The notes: a model not told the origin generated them from the sequence alone. Counted from the stretch's first letter, positions 1 to 9,000 are shown. The stretch: 64,000 nucleotides of DNA from Leisingera sp. ANG1 (GCF_000203975.2 NZ_AFCF02000001.1:627783-691782); one strand, 5' to 3'. Made by a program: numbers and translations.

Positions 1-33
1 TCTGTACCTTTATCTGATGAACTCTTGTCCAAG

Positions 34-47
34 TGTTGACGTCAACA
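34..47. repeat. 14-bp perfect palindrome
   Basis: TGTTGACGTCAACA is a perfect dyad without a spacer. It has the form of a binding site for a dimeric regulator, but no adjacent gene is visible inside the window to connect it to. Confidence 0.3.
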
Positions 48-520
48 AGAATTTCTGACGAGTGAGACATCCTTATCCAGTGTTGCTGATAGGGCGAACG
101 CCCGGAGCGGAGCGCCGCTGTGATCAGCGCGGTGATTTGACAAATTTGTAAATGTTCCACCCTTGCTGGGATTTCAAGGCCAAGCAGCGGTGCCTAGGCT
201 GTACCAACACACTGTCAGCTAGCGCTTGTGGTTGAGCCGATGGCGTAGCTCGTAGAATGTCCATTCATGGATAGTACTGGTGGCGTTGCACTCGGCGATC
301 CAGCTACTCCGTCCCGGGCTGATGAGCCGGGGTTCGGCTGGTATCCGACCAGAGCCCTGGGTGCTGAAAATTAGTCCTTGCCCTCCTAGGGGACAATGCT
401 GCCCTGATGCGGTGCTGATGGCTGCAGGACGCCGATGCCGTCTGCGCCAGTCCCGATACTTTCCCTCTCTTTGAGAAGTGGAGTCTGCCTCTCGACCTGC
501 GCAGCATTTGGAATGCTAGT

Positions 521-561
521 TGAACGTCGGCTTGGGACGGTTCGCAACGCTGCACAAGCGA
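521..561. repeat. Diverged direct repeat, copy 1
   Basis: Begins TGAACGTCGGCTTG. It aligns to 1000-1042 with about three quarters identity and one 2-nt gap. The two copies flank the small ORF at 647-922. The similarity is clear, but I know no function for it. A degraded intergenic repeat is the simplest reading. Confidence 0.4.
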
Positions 562-646
562 AGCGCAAGATCCAGTCAAAAGTCTGCTGTGGGCTCGAAC
601 CACCCGCTTGTGATCGCCCCATCAGGCGGCAGGATTAGAGCTCAAC

Positions 647-922
647 CTACATTACAGTGATAACGTCGCCTACAGCGATGGTCTCGTTCAAGCAAAACTC
701 GCGGTCTGCCCTCATATGCAGATGCTGTGGATCGAGAGGGCCATTCGGCCTTGGTCGATAGACCTCGCATGGGAACGATTTGCCAGCTCTTGAAACGAAT
801 ATCCTAGCTTCCAAAATAGTGGAAAAGGCCAAATCAATCTGATTTTCTGTGTACAGAACACAACGACTTCTACCGTCCTTGTCGTCGGTCAGAAGATCAA
901 TATCGCTTATCTCAATATTCAT
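647..922 (-). CDS. Hypothetical protein (about 91 aa)
   Basis: This small leftward ORF starts at the third in-frame Met (MNIEISDIDLL); two upstream Mets would add nine residues. The sequence is balanced and acidic-polar, unlike typical shadow frames, with motifs such as CVLYTENQIDLAFS and a C-terminal ETIAVGDVITVM that resembles the end of a small beta-barrel. No family is recognised. It sits beyond the terminator that ends the phage late operon, between two diverged repeat copies, so it may be a phage accessory (moron) gene or a chromosomal gene beside the prophage. Confidence 0.45.
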   Translation of the reverse strand: MNIEISDIDLLTDDKDGRSRCVLYTENQIDLAFSTILEARIFVSRAGKSFPCEVYRPRPNGPLDPQHLHMRADREFCLNETIAVGDVITVM

Positions 923-999
923 GAGGAACAGTCGCATTAAGACGAGCAAAGTTCAACATTAGTGAGGTCCTGCTTAGCAGGTTTGCCGTAATCTAATGC

Positions 1000-1042
1000 T
1001 GAACGTCCGCTTGCCACCGCTCGCGACGTGTTGCACATGCGA
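1000..1042. repeat. Diverged direct repeat, copy 2
   Basis: Begins TGAACGTCCGCTTG. It is the partner of the copy at 521-561 and lies just outside the late-operon terminator. Confidence 0.4.
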
Positions 1043-1130
1043 GAAGATGCCAGGAGCGGACGACCGCAAAGGGCTCAACACGACCTGGCAGACTCGCAGT
1101 CCAACAAACGCCCGCCCCAGAAACGACAAA

Positions 1131-1152
1131 AGCCCCGGCGCTAACCGGGGCT
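1131..1152 (-). terminator. Terminator of the phage late operon
   Basis: AGCCCCGG and CCGGGGCT form an 8-bp stem with a 6-nt loop. There are A/T runs on both sides, so it could work in both directions. On the minus strand it lies directly after the last tail gene, where the late transcript should end. Confidence 0.8.
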
Positions 1153-1173
1153 TTTTGCTTTGGCGCTTCAAGC

Positions 1174-1875
1174 CTAGATCCCCCAGCCGCTCCGCAGGTA
1201 GCGCACATTCCGCGCAACCGCTGCCGGGGCCAGTTGGTCGGTATAGGCCAGAACCTCGCACATCGGCCCGCGCCAGGCCCGATTCAAGCCATTGTTCCGC
1301 CCGCCGATCGCGGCCAGCGGAAATGGCGTTGCCGAACTGAAATGAACCACCGACAAAGGCAGCGGCAAAAGCTCTGTGGTTGCAGCGCCGCCGTTTACAT
1401 GAATGGTCATTCCCGCAGGTATGGAACCAGTGAAAACCCCGGAATTGTTTTCGTGGCCGATCACCCGGTTCGGACTGCCGGTATCCAGCCCGGCCAGGTC
1501 AGTGATCAGAGTGTTGTAGCTATTGAATGCAGCCCGCACACCGTCGCCATAGGCCAGGACAACGAACACCTCCCTGACCATCGCGTCTGTAGGCAGGCTC
1601 AACCCACGCGAATTGCCTTGATCCGGCCAAACCAGCGCAGGACGCCCGCCAGCGAGCGGTTCAGAAGCCACATAGGTCGGACCACCATCCGCCAGCTTGG
1701 ACAACCCCAGATAGCCCGCAACCAGGTTGCCGATTGCAGACACCTCATCACCAGCTTCAAGCTGGATGGTTCCGGTAGCCTTCGCGCTGTACCAGCCGAT
1801 CAGACTTGAACGGTCGGGAAGACAATGCCGCTGCTGTTGAGTTGCTACCATCACCGAATGACCGGCGCCGAGCAT
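1174..1875 (-). CDS. Phage tail-tip protein, lectin-like
   Basis: This 233-aa protein is the last gene of the late operon. From about residue 25 it reads as a single beta-rich domain: SLIGWYSAKATG near the start, YLRSGWGI at the end, and SNPNR/GRNNGLNRAWRG type turns between. That pattern resembles concanavalin/LamG-like jelly-roll domains found in tail-tip adhesins. The start overlaps the stop of the upstream gene as TGATG, which implies translational coupling. Inference: a receptor-recognition or decoration protein of the tail. The fold assignment rests on sequence texture only. Confidence 0.55.
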   Translation of the reverse strand: MLGAGHSVMVATQQQRHCLPDRSSLIGWYSAKATGTIQLEAGDEVSAIGNLVAGYLGLSKLADGGPTYVASEPLAGGRPALVWPDQGNSRGLSLPTDAMVREVFVVLAYGDGVRAAFNSYNTLITDLAGLDTGSPNRVIGHENNSGVFTGSIPAGMTIHVNGGAATTELLPLPLSVVHFSSATPFPLAAIGGRNNGLNRAWRGPMCEVLAYTDQLAPAAVARNVRYLRSGWGI

Positions 1876-2138
1876 CAGTACCAGCCCGCAACGGATGCCG
1901 TGGTGCCTGAGGCCTCGATGCCCACGGCTGAGAACCCAATGGTCTCCCCGGCAATGACCGCGTAGACGATCACGGCTCCGGCCTCATCACGGACAGCCAG
2001 ATCCCCGGAGGTCAGGACGCGCAGAACGCGCGGCTTCACAGGCAGGTCAACGCCATCCTGTGGGACAATAGTGAAATGTCGGGAGCATGGGCTTTCCAGA
2101 CCGCGCTGAAAATGGGCGAAATGATCAATTTGGGGCAT
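1875..2138 (-). CDS. Small phage tail protein
   Basis: This 87-aa protein has no membrane segment. Its C-terminal two thirds alternates hydrophobic and polar residues (VLRVLTSGDLAVRDEAG), as in small beta-sandwich tail proteins. It is coupled by TGATG to the downstream lectin-like tail gene, so the two are probably made together. A terminator-like hairpin (2170-2193) separates the pair from the lysis genes. No family is recognised; the tail role is inferred from position alone. Confidence 0.5.
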   Translation of the reverse strand: MPQIDHFAHFQRGLESPCSRHFTIVPQDGVDLPVKPRVLRVLTSGDLAVRDEAGAVIVYAVIAGETIGFSAVGIEASGTTASVAGWY

Positions 2139-2169
2139 ATCCCATTCCTTATGGATGCAGTTTTCAAAA

Positions 2170-2193
2170 AGGCCCCAGCGATCGCCAGGGCCT
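2170..2193 (-). terminator. Intra-operon terminator after the lysis genes
   Basis: On the minus strand AGGCCC and GGGCCT pair around a 12-nt interior that contains GCGATCGC, followed by five T. It lies between the 115-aa membrane protein gene and the two tail-tip genes, so it would reduce or regulate read-through. Confidence 0.65.
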
Positions 2194-2211
2194 CAAGTTC
2201 GTCAGGCAGAC

Positions 2212-2559
2212 CTATTCGCGGGCCTGCCGCACGGCCTCTGCAATCTTGCCGCGCGCCAGCCGCTGCAGGACCGCCTCCGTGGGCTTCAGCGCCTTGATGG
2301 CATCAGGCACGGATTCCCGGGCATGCTGGATCGCTTCATTGATCAGAACGTCCGCAGCAGCTTCCCTGCCATCTTCCAGAGCCGCACGGATGCCGCTCAT
2401 CAGAGCGGTGTGAAGATCACGCTGCAGCGCCTGGCCGACCTGGACCCCGAAATGCTTGCGCACCATCAACGCAGCGGCGGCAATCGCTGAGGTCAGGATC
2501 AGGGCCAGCGCCTCGATCAGCAGCGGCGTCAGGTCAGGGAGAAGGTTTGTAAGGTCCAT
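2212..2559 (-). CDS. Phage membrane protein, holin-like or accessory lysis
   Basis: This 115-aa protein has one strong hydrophobic segment at about residues 13-34 (LIEALALILTSAIAAAALMV), followed by a charged, helical C-terminal part. AAGGACTG sits at ribosome-binding distance from the ATG. It follows the GH19 endolysin gene. A single N-terminal transmembrane helix with a long cytoplasmic or periplasmic helical tail fits a class III holin or an i-spanin (Rz-like) protein. Neither can be proven here. It is the second membrane protein of the lysis region. Confidence 0.5.
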   Translation of the reverse strand: MDLTNLLPDLTPLLIEALALILTSAIAAAALMVRKHFGVQVGQALQRDLHTALMSGIRAALEDGREAAADVLINEAIQHARESVPDAIKALKPTEAVLQRLARGKIAEAVRQARE

Positions 2560-2596
2560 TGTTCAGTCCTTTCAGTTGGGGAAAACCGGCCCGCGA

Positions 2597-3370
2597 TCAG
2601 CCGCGGGACAGGGTGAGAAATTTCAGCAGCCAGGCAGGCAGCCACGGCAGCGGTGCAGGCTTGGGCGGGGAAACGGGCGGCAGGGCACGCAGCTCCTGGT
2701 GCAGCGCGGCGCGGGTCTTCGGTCCGATCCGGCCGTCAGCGGCCAGGCCAACAGTGCGCTGAAACCCTCGCACGTCCGTTGCCGCGAATCCCAGCAGCAC
2801 AAGCTGCGCTTTGTCGGTCCACTGCTGCCGCTGGAAAAAGTGGTTGTAGCCGCCATTGATCCGCCGGGTGATCACCCGCACGTCGCCAGCATCGGCCGGC
2901 ACATTCAGGCCGTTCACGCTCCAGAACCAAAGCGGCCCCAGCCCCTCCCAGGGATCCAGATTCACAGCATCCGGATCAGCCTCGAAGTCAGGTGCGGAAG
3001 GATCGAGGCGCCGCGCCCAATCCCGGAACTTCCGGTAATTCCAGCGCCCGGTTATCTGGAACGGCCCGCGTCCCCGGAACTTGAAACCGTCGCCATCGGC
3101 TTCAGGTGTGTTTCCAAGATCCGTGCGAATGTCATAGCGGGCCTGCGCGGGGGTTGGCCCCCACAACTCACGGTCATAATTGAAGACCCCGCTCTCCAGC
3201 AGCGTTTGGCCCAGCAGGTAAGACAGCCGGTGCGGCTGGTTCAGCCCGCAGTCAAAGCCGAAAGTGTTCACCCCCAGCAGAAACGACTTCGCGTTTCGCT
3301 CCTGCTCTCCACCCTGCCCCATCGGGCCGGTGATCCGCTGCAGGGTTTCAAGTGTCAGAATTCGGGTCAT
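2597..3370 (-). CDS. Phage endolysin, GH19 chitinase-like with peptidoglycan-binding domain
   Basis: This 257-aa protein degrades host peptidoglycan at lysis. The N-terminal domain (about 1-190) carries GH19-type signatures: TLLESGVFNYDRELW around the catalytic Glu, and RGRGPFQITGRWNY, the family's YRGRG..Q.TG..NY substrate-cleft motif. Residues about 205-235 (GFQRTVGLAADGRIGPKTR) match a peptidoglycan-binding type 1 repeat. The C-terminus is proline-rich and ends in a short hydrophobic stretch. No signal peptide is seen, so export should depend on the holin encoded upstream. The start has a GGAGG site and sits just after a terminator hairpin at 3389-3407. Confidence 0.85.
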   Translation of the reverse strand: MTRILTLETLQRITGPMGQGGEQERNAKSFLLGVNTFGFDCGLNQPHRLSYLLGQTLLESGVFNYDRELWGPTPAQARYDIRTDLGNTPEADGDGFKFRGRGPFQITGRWNYRKFRDWARRLDPSAPDFEADPDAVNLDPWEGLGPLWFWSVNGLNVPADAGDVRVITRRINGGYNHFFQRQQWTDKAQLVLLGFAATDVRGFQRTVGLAADGRIGPKTRAALHQELRALPPVSPPKPAPLPWLPAWLLKFLTLSRG

Positions 3371-3388
3371 GTGCCCTCCAAAGGAAAA

Positions 3389-3407
3389 GCCCCGCTCGAT
3401 GCGGGGC
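3389..3407 (-). terminator. Terminator or attenuator ahead of the endolysin gene
   Basis: On the minus strand GCCCCGC and GCGGGGC form a 7-bp stem with a 5-nt loop, followed by TTTT. It ends about 20 nt before the endolysin start codon, so it may dampen endolysin transcription until late in infection. Confidence 0.65.
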
Positions 3408-3431
3408 CGGTTTCAGGGTTGGTTTTCAGTT

Positions 3432-3533
3432 TCAGGCCGGGCCAAACACGGCCCAACTAAGGGCCAGCCAGAGCAGCACAGAAAGCGCCACACGCACCCG
3501 GCGCCAGGTCTTTGAACGCAGGAAGCGGATCAT
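3432..3533 (-). CDS. 33-aa membrane peptide in the lysis cassette
   Basis: This short gene starts with an ATG that overlaps the stop of the holin-like gene by 4 nt (ATGA). The peptide has a basic N-terminus (MIRFLRSKTWRRVRVA) and one hydrophobic helix (LSVLLWLALSWAVF), giving an N-in membrane peptide. The coupling and composition suggest real expression. Candidate roles are an antiholin, a pinholin partner or a lysis regulator. There is no Cys for a lipobox, so it is not an o-spanin. Family unknown. Confidence 0.6.
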   Translation of the reverse strand: MIRFLRSKTWRRVRVALSVLLWLALSWAVFGPA

Positions 3534-3895
3534 GAACCTGCCCCCATCAAGCGCCGCACCAGGTGGATCAACGGGCCACGGAAGCGGCTGAAGGCGTCAT
3601 GCGCCACATATGCCGCCAGAAAGGCGATAATCAGCGTCAGGGCCGGGTACTGGATCTCGAAGTGCTCCCGCAGCCAGTGAGCCACCATAGGGCCGCCCAG
3701 AACGCCGATCAGAAGGTTGAACACCGCAACGGCAACCGCAGGCTTCAGGCGCAACTCATCGCCTTCCAGCAGCGCCAGCGTAACGCCCAGCAGGGCGACG
3801 ACAACCACCTCCCAATTTGATCCGTATTGCGCCAGCCAGCCACCAGCCACGCCAAAAAAACCCGCCATGGCGGAGCCGAAGCTTTCAAATTTCAT
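3530..3895 (-). CDS. Phage holin-like membrane protein
   Basis: This 121-aa protein has three or four predicted membrane segments: a weak one near residues 8-20 (GFFGVAGGWL), then VVVVALLGVTLALL, VAVAVFNLLIGVLGG and LTLIIAFLAAYVA, with a basic C-terminus. Size and topology fit a class I-type phage holin, which makes inner-membrane lesions so the endolysin can escape. It lies between the tail-fibre gene and the endolysin, and its stop overlaps the start of the 33-aa membrane peptide. The exact holin family is not recognised. Confidence 0.65.
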   Translation of the reverse strand: MKFESFGSAMAGFFGVAGGWLAQYGSNWEVVVVALLGVTLALLEGDELRLKPAVAVAVFNLLIGVLGGPMVAHWLREHFEIQYPALTLIIAFLAAYVAHDAFSRFRGPLIHLVRRLMGAGS

Positions 3896-3922
3896 GAGGT
3901 ATCCTGCTCGTTTTCTGCGGCG

Positions 3923-5134
3923 TCAGACGCCCAAGGTTCCGGCCATGATGAAACACATCAATTCGGGATAGCGCAGCCCCAGGCGCTCGCCGTCCTCGAC
4001 CTCTTCGGTGAATTCCCGCTCCTCTTCGACCAGCACCGGAACCCGCGCTGTCTTCTGGACGGGGCCACCCGGGCCAGGCACCATCACCGCTTCCCCGGCC
4101 TCATCAAAGACCGGAAGCACCTCATAGACAGGCACCGAGATTTCTTCGGATACAGTCTTCTCAGTCGCCCGCCCGTCGATCACTTCAATGATCGTCCGCT
4201 GTTGCGTTGATTTCTCGACCTTTTGAACCTGGACCATTTTGGTATCGGTCACAGTGCGGAAAATCTTGTCGCGGGTGAACATGCCGTAACGGCCTGCATC
4301 AAGGCCTTCCTCCGCAAACTTCTGCTCCACCCATTGCGCCATTTGACCGACGTGCAGGCGGGCACCGGCCTCCCCTTTATCTGCCACAGCAGAGATCCAC
4401 TGAAAGATGCGGAAATCATTGACCAGCTCCTGCGCGACCCGCTTTTCAGCCTCATTCAAGGGCCGAATGTTGACCTTCTCGCGCATGTCCGAGGTGTTGA
4501 TAGTTCCATCGACCGAGAACATTTCAGAAAAGCGCTTGCTCGCGGAGCCGCCGGTAAAGGCATTGTCCGAACCCGGCTCGATTGCCGTGCCGGAAACGCT
4601 AAGCGCAGCCTGACCCGCCGCGTGCAGTTCGATGGGCCCCACATCATGAACAAGCCGCAGCTTATCCAGCAGCGCAATCACCCGGGCCTCCGGAAGACCA
4701 CCCTTCATAAATTCAAGCGCGGCCTCGCCACTGGCATTCCCCGCATCAAGATAGAAGTTTGCATCCGGGTCAGCACCTGCCGCGTCGGTGTTCTTCACGC
4801 GGATCGCCACCTCGCCCCCGTTGCCCTGCACATCGATGAGATGAGACGGAGAGGCAGTACCGACGCCCAGCTTATCGGCAAAGTAGGCCACGGCAGCGGC
4901 AGACAGCGCCGTAAACGCCCCTGCCGCAGGGGTGGTTTGCCCGATATCCGTATCGTTCAATTCGCCGCCGATGACCGTGCTGTTTTCGGTCAGCCAGGTC
5001 GCCCAGGCATCGACAAAGCTGAAGAAATCATTCACCGCCCACTGAAACAGCAGCACCATCTTTGCATCAAAGTCGGCCTCCGGCGATGAGCGCAGAGGAA
5101 TATCCGGCTTGGCCGGTTGAGCAGGAAAATCCAT
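3923..5134 (-). CDS. Phage tail fibre with C-terminal S74 chaperone peptidase
   Basis: This 403-aa protein has an N-terminal tail-attachment region (about 1-60) and a short collagen-free shaft with DTDIGQTTPAAGAFTAL and LGVGTASPSHLIDV, both typical of phage fibre repeats. From about residue 205 it carries the intramolecular chaperone domain: the SDMREKVNIRPL motif supplies the Ser/Lys pair of peptidase S74, and the conserved GLRYPELMCFIMA helix lies at the end. Between these is an insertion of roughly 100 residues rich in Glu and Val. In the family, the domain trimerises the fibre and then cuts itself off. Inference: host-receptor fibre. Confidence 0.85.
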   Translation of the reverse strand: MDFPAQPAKPDIPLRSSPEADFDAKMVLLFQWAVNDFFSFVDAWATWLTENSTVIGGELNDTDIGQTTPAAGAFTALSAAAVAYFADKLGVGTASPSHLIDVQGNGGEVAIRVKNTDAAGADPDANFYLDAGNASGEAALEFMKGGLPEARVIALLDKLRLVHDVGPIELHAAGQAALSVSGTAIEPGSDNAFTGGSASKRFSEMFSVDGTINTSDMREKVNIRPLNEAEKRVAQELVNDFRIFQWISAVADKGEAGARLHVGQMAQWVEQKFAEEGLDAGRYGMFTRDKIFRTVTDTKMVQVQKVEKSTQQRTIIEVIDGRATEKTVSEEISVPVYEVLPVFDEAGEAVMVPGPGGPVQKTARVPVLVEEEREFTEEVEDGERLGLRYPELMCFIMAGTLGV

Positions 5135-5144
5135 GTGTTTTGCC

Positions 5145-6050
5145 CTATTTGAGAGTTTTCATCACCAGGGGAAACACGCTGTCCCCTGCAATATCGATCG
5201 GCTGGCTATGGTCATCGACAAACCCCAGCCCCTCGATCCCGTAGCTTGGAGCATCACCGGACAGGTAGAAGGCCGTGGCCACCCCATCGACCTCTGCGAT
5301 AATGTCCATCACGCGCGGCGCCTGCAGCGTCTGCACAATGAGATCCACCTCAACCCGGCGCGTGGATCCGCGCTTCACCAGGATCTCATCACCAAAATCG
5401 TCATACCCTTTCCGGCTGTGGCTGACGTGCTGGATATTGGGAAGGTTCAGCACCTCCCCCAGGATGTGATTCCTGCCAAGAACGATATGCCCCACCTCAG
5501 CCACGGAACCCGGTGCTGAGATGGTGATATCGATCCGGTGGCCGATGTAGCCCGGGAAGCCGTTCAGCACCTTCTGACGCTGGAAAACCACTCCGCCAAA
5601 GAAATAGGTATACATGCTGACCACATGCCCGGTGTCTGCCATCGCAAAGGTCTGGTCAAAGATCAGTGTGGCGCCGTCAAAGACCTCGATCTGAACTGAA
5701 CCCGCCGACAGGCCGAATAGCGAAATGGCATCGCAGTCCTGGCTAGGCACGATCGAATAGGTGATTTCCTCCGCATAGCTGGCCCGGTTTGACCGGCGCT
5801 GATCAAACGCGCTCCAGCGGTTCGTGGCCTTCAGATCGAGCCACCAGGTGCCATCGTCCGAAACCGGATCATTGCCCTGGTTTCCGGCCTGCATGCTCTC
5901 ATAGATCCGGTGCGAGGTGGTCGAGATCACCTTTGCGCCGAGGCCGAAGGATGTGCCGGCATCCCATTCCGCATGGTCATTTTCCGGAATATTTGATGCC
6001 GTCAGTTCCGCATCGGTGACAGTCATCGGCGCGATAATGTTGAAATCCAT
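5145..6050 (-). CDS. Tail-tip protein with carbohydrate-binding-like module
   Basis: This 301-aa protein directly follows the tape measure gene and is coupled to it by TGATG. Residues about 25-85 (EWDAGTSFGLGAKVIS, then HRIYES and DDGTWWLDL) match the W..G..Y..G..V / Y.....N..P pattern of CBM5/12-type carbohydrate modules. The remainder looks like a beta-sandwich. In long-tailed phages this position holds the distal tail or hub protein, so this gene may combine hub and glycan-binding roles. The specific function is inferred. Confidence 0.65.
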   Translation of the reverse strand: MDFNIIAPMTVTDAELTASNIPENDHAEWDAGTSFGLGAKVISTTSHRIYESMQAGNQGNDPVSDDGTWWLDLKATNRWSAFDQRRSNRASYAEEITYSIVPSQDCDAISLFGLSAGSVQIEVFDGATLIFDQTFAMADTGHVVSMYTYFFGGVVFQRQKVLNGFPGYIGHRIDITISAPGSVAEVGHIVLGRNHILGEVLNLPNIQHVSHSRKGYDDFGDEILVKRGSTRRVEVDLIVQTLQAPRVMDIIAEVDGVATAFYLSGDAPSYGIEGLGFVDDHSQPIDIAGDSVFPLVMKTLK

Positions 6051-9000
6051 CAGACACGCACCTCCGGCTGACCCACTTCATCCCAATCCTCCAGGTACTG
6101 CGCGACCTTGCGCACCATCATTTCCATCCGCTGACCCTGCACGGCGACTTGCTTTGCAAGCCCCTCGACACTCCGGACCACCTGGCGGTTATCCAGCATG
6201 GCAACCGAATCCGAATGGCTCACAACCCGGCTGGGGCCGGTGTTTTCCAGTTCCCAGCCGCGTTCCCCGACAATCCGCCAGCCGCCCAGATGGGCGCCGC
6301 CTTCTGCAAACTGCGGAATACCGCCCATCGAGCGGATCTGCTTGCGGAGGCTTTCGGCCTGCACCGCCGCCTTGCTGGCCTTCGAATTGGCCGAGCTAAC
6401 GACATTGCCAAAAGAGGCCGTGCCGAATTCATCCTTGAGGGCTTTCTTGAATTCCGCCAGCTTTTTGGGAGTTCCGCCATAGTAGTCAAAGGAGGTAACA
6501 AGCTGGCCATCCTTATTGACGGAAATCGACCGCTTTTGCCCGTGCAGGCTGACCCCGTATTTCTCGCGCAATGCATTGAATTTTTCGGCAATCTCCTGCG
6601 GCCTCTTAGCCGCCGTCGCTGCATCGCCCCCCTTCACCTGAAGGCCCGCAATCTTTGCGTTCCGGTTCCTGTCCCGGCGATCCGCATTGACGGCATCCCG
6701 GAGCTTGCCCAGCATACTGGTCAGCGAGTTCATTGGCGCCTTCACACTGCTTAGCCCGCCGGTCAACTCACCGAACAATTCCGACATGGGGCCAGTCGGG
6801 CTGACCTCAGCAATGCCGGGGTTTTTGCTGGCCTCCACGATGTCTGCCCCCAGCGCTTTCAACCGGTCCTGATACTGGGCGACATCCTCACCGAATTTCT
6901 TAGAGCTGGCATTTGCGGTCTGCAGGTATTCGCCCAGTTCCGTGAGGACGCTGGTCTGCTCATCCAGGAGATCCGCAAGCCGTTCGTCCGCATCACCCGC
7001 AGCATCGGCCAGCGCAGTCATCTGGTGGATCTCCGCCTGCACCTGGGCCGCGATACGGTTGAACTCCAGCGCGGAACCTGCGCTATCCCGCGCGCTCTGC
7101 AGGTATTCCCGCGCCAGGCCTGGCAGCTCAGCAGCGGCGTCAGTATCGCCGCCGCGGGCGCGCTCCAAGGCACTCAGGTAGCGGCCCCGCAGCGCTGCTG
7201 CCGTTTGTGCAGAACTCGCGCCGGAAAGACCGGAGTTCAACAGACCGTCCTGGAAGTCCCGCAGCTTGGCAGCCGTCCGGTGCCACAGCTCAGCGGACGC
7301 CCGAGCATCAGCGGCCATGCTGCGCGAAACCTCGATCTGATCCGCAACGGTCTTGCCGATCGCCTCAAGCTGCTTTGCAACGCCCTGGCTGATCCCGGCC
7401 CGCGGGTCCAGCACTTGCCCAAGCCCGCCTGACAACTTCAGAAGATCCGCATAGAGCTTCCGCCCGGACGCTGAGGTCCGGTCAATTCCCTCGACCAGGC
7501 TGCGGAACTCTTCCCGGCTCTGCGGCATTGCCAAGCCAAGTTTTTTGAACTCCGCGGACAAGCGGCGGATGGTGGTCTCCTGCCGTTCGGCGTCGGAATA
7601 AAACCCGGTCCAATAGGCGGAAACGGCGTTTGTCATAGCCTCAGAGCCGCCGAAATCATCCACCAGGCCAGACGCCATATCCGCGCCCTGGAGCGACTTC
7701 TTGAAGCCGGACAGGCCCAGCAAGTCAAAGGCGTCATTTACTTGCAGCAGGCTTGTCGACAGCCGCGTCAGGGTCTCCGTGGCACTCTCACCAGCCTTTG
7801 ACCACTTGGACGCGCCAAGGATCAATTCGGACATTTGATTTGAGGCTGTTTCGAAGCCCCGCGCCAAGTCTTTCTGGATCTGCTCCTGACTGCGCCCGCT
7901 GGTCAGGATCGAGACAAAATGCCCCTTGTAATCCTTCAGGGCATCCCGGCCACGCCCCAAGGCCTCCGACATTCCCAGCAGGGTTTCTGTCAGACCTTTT
8001 GCCTGATTGCTGAGGCCTGTTTTCAGGTCGTAATCAAGCGCCTTGCGGATATCCTTGTCGCTCCGGAACAGCCCCCCTTTGAAATGATCCCGGGCGTAGC
8101 CGTCGAAACCATCCGCACCGATTGTACCTTCCAAAGCCGAATAGGCGAACTTCCGGCTTAAGGCCTTTTTCAAGAAGGCTGCACCTGCGGCAATGACACC
8201 GATAGCAGGGATCGCAGCACCGATGGCGCCGAGACCGCCAATGGAACCGGAAACCAGACCGGTCAGGCTCGAGAAGCTGGCACCAAGGCCGCCACCGCTG
8301 AGAATGCCACCGAAACCAGAAGCAAGCCCGCCAATGCCACCTAGCAAACCGCCGGAACCCGCGAGGCCTGCCAGACCGCCGCCACCGCTACCGAAGAGGT
8401 TGAAAGCACCACCAGCCAGGTTCAGCAGGCCGCCGCCCCCGCCGCCGCCAGCAACCCCAGCGGCAGCCTGACCACCACCACCGAGGAACAAGTTATCGAG
8501 ACCCAAGAACCCCGTAATCTGCCCAACGATCGGCAGGACAATCTTGGTATGCGCGAACTGAAACTGAATATCCCGCAGCATACCCTCGATCGTGTCGGTG
8601 AGGCTGCCGCCCTCAAAGGCGGTGCGGGTGATGTTTTCAGCCCAGCGTTCCTGCTGATCGGCAATCCGCCGCGTGGCCTCTTCCGCCGCATCGAGTTCAA
8701 TCAGCTGGTCGGCCAGGCCGGAGATCTGCGCCTTGCTGTACCCCAGTGCATCCTTACCCACGCGCTGCTGCACAAGCCGGATGGCTTCCAGCTTCTTCCG
8801 CTGGGCTTCAGTGACACCCAGCAGCTCGCGCCGCTCCTTAATCTCCTTCTGCAGCGAGGCCATAGCGCTCTTAGACGCCGCCCCGCCTGCGGATTTGACC
8901 TTGTTTAGCGTTGCCAGCTGCTTTTGATACTCACCCCGCAACTGCTGTTCCTGCGCATAGAGCTGCACCTGCTGGTCAATCGTCTGCTGAACATGGTCCC

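Larger units (their letters stand above)
1..646. other. Gene-poor left margin
   Basis: No convincing gene is visible in this stretch. The open frames are short, overlap each other on both strands, and have no good ribosome binding site or recognisable product. Base composition looks less GC-rich than the rest of the window. It holds a 14-bp perfect palindrome (34-47) and one copy of a diverged direct repeat (521-561). Position suggests either the far end of the prophage or flanking chromosome. I searched by eye for a second copy of the tRNA-Leu 3' end, which would mark the left attachment site, and did not find one. Confidence 0.5.

Noticed and set aside
583-655. tRNA-like segment with a GTGGTTCGAGCCCAC T-arm-like sequence on the minus strand
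   Set aside because: No full acceptor and D-arm could be folded. It may be a tRNA remnant left by integration but is not a functional tRNA.
8190-8480. Low-complexity repeat tract inside the tape measure gene
   Set aside because: It codes for the Gly-rich hydrophobic segment expected in tape measure proteins; it is not a separate repeat element.
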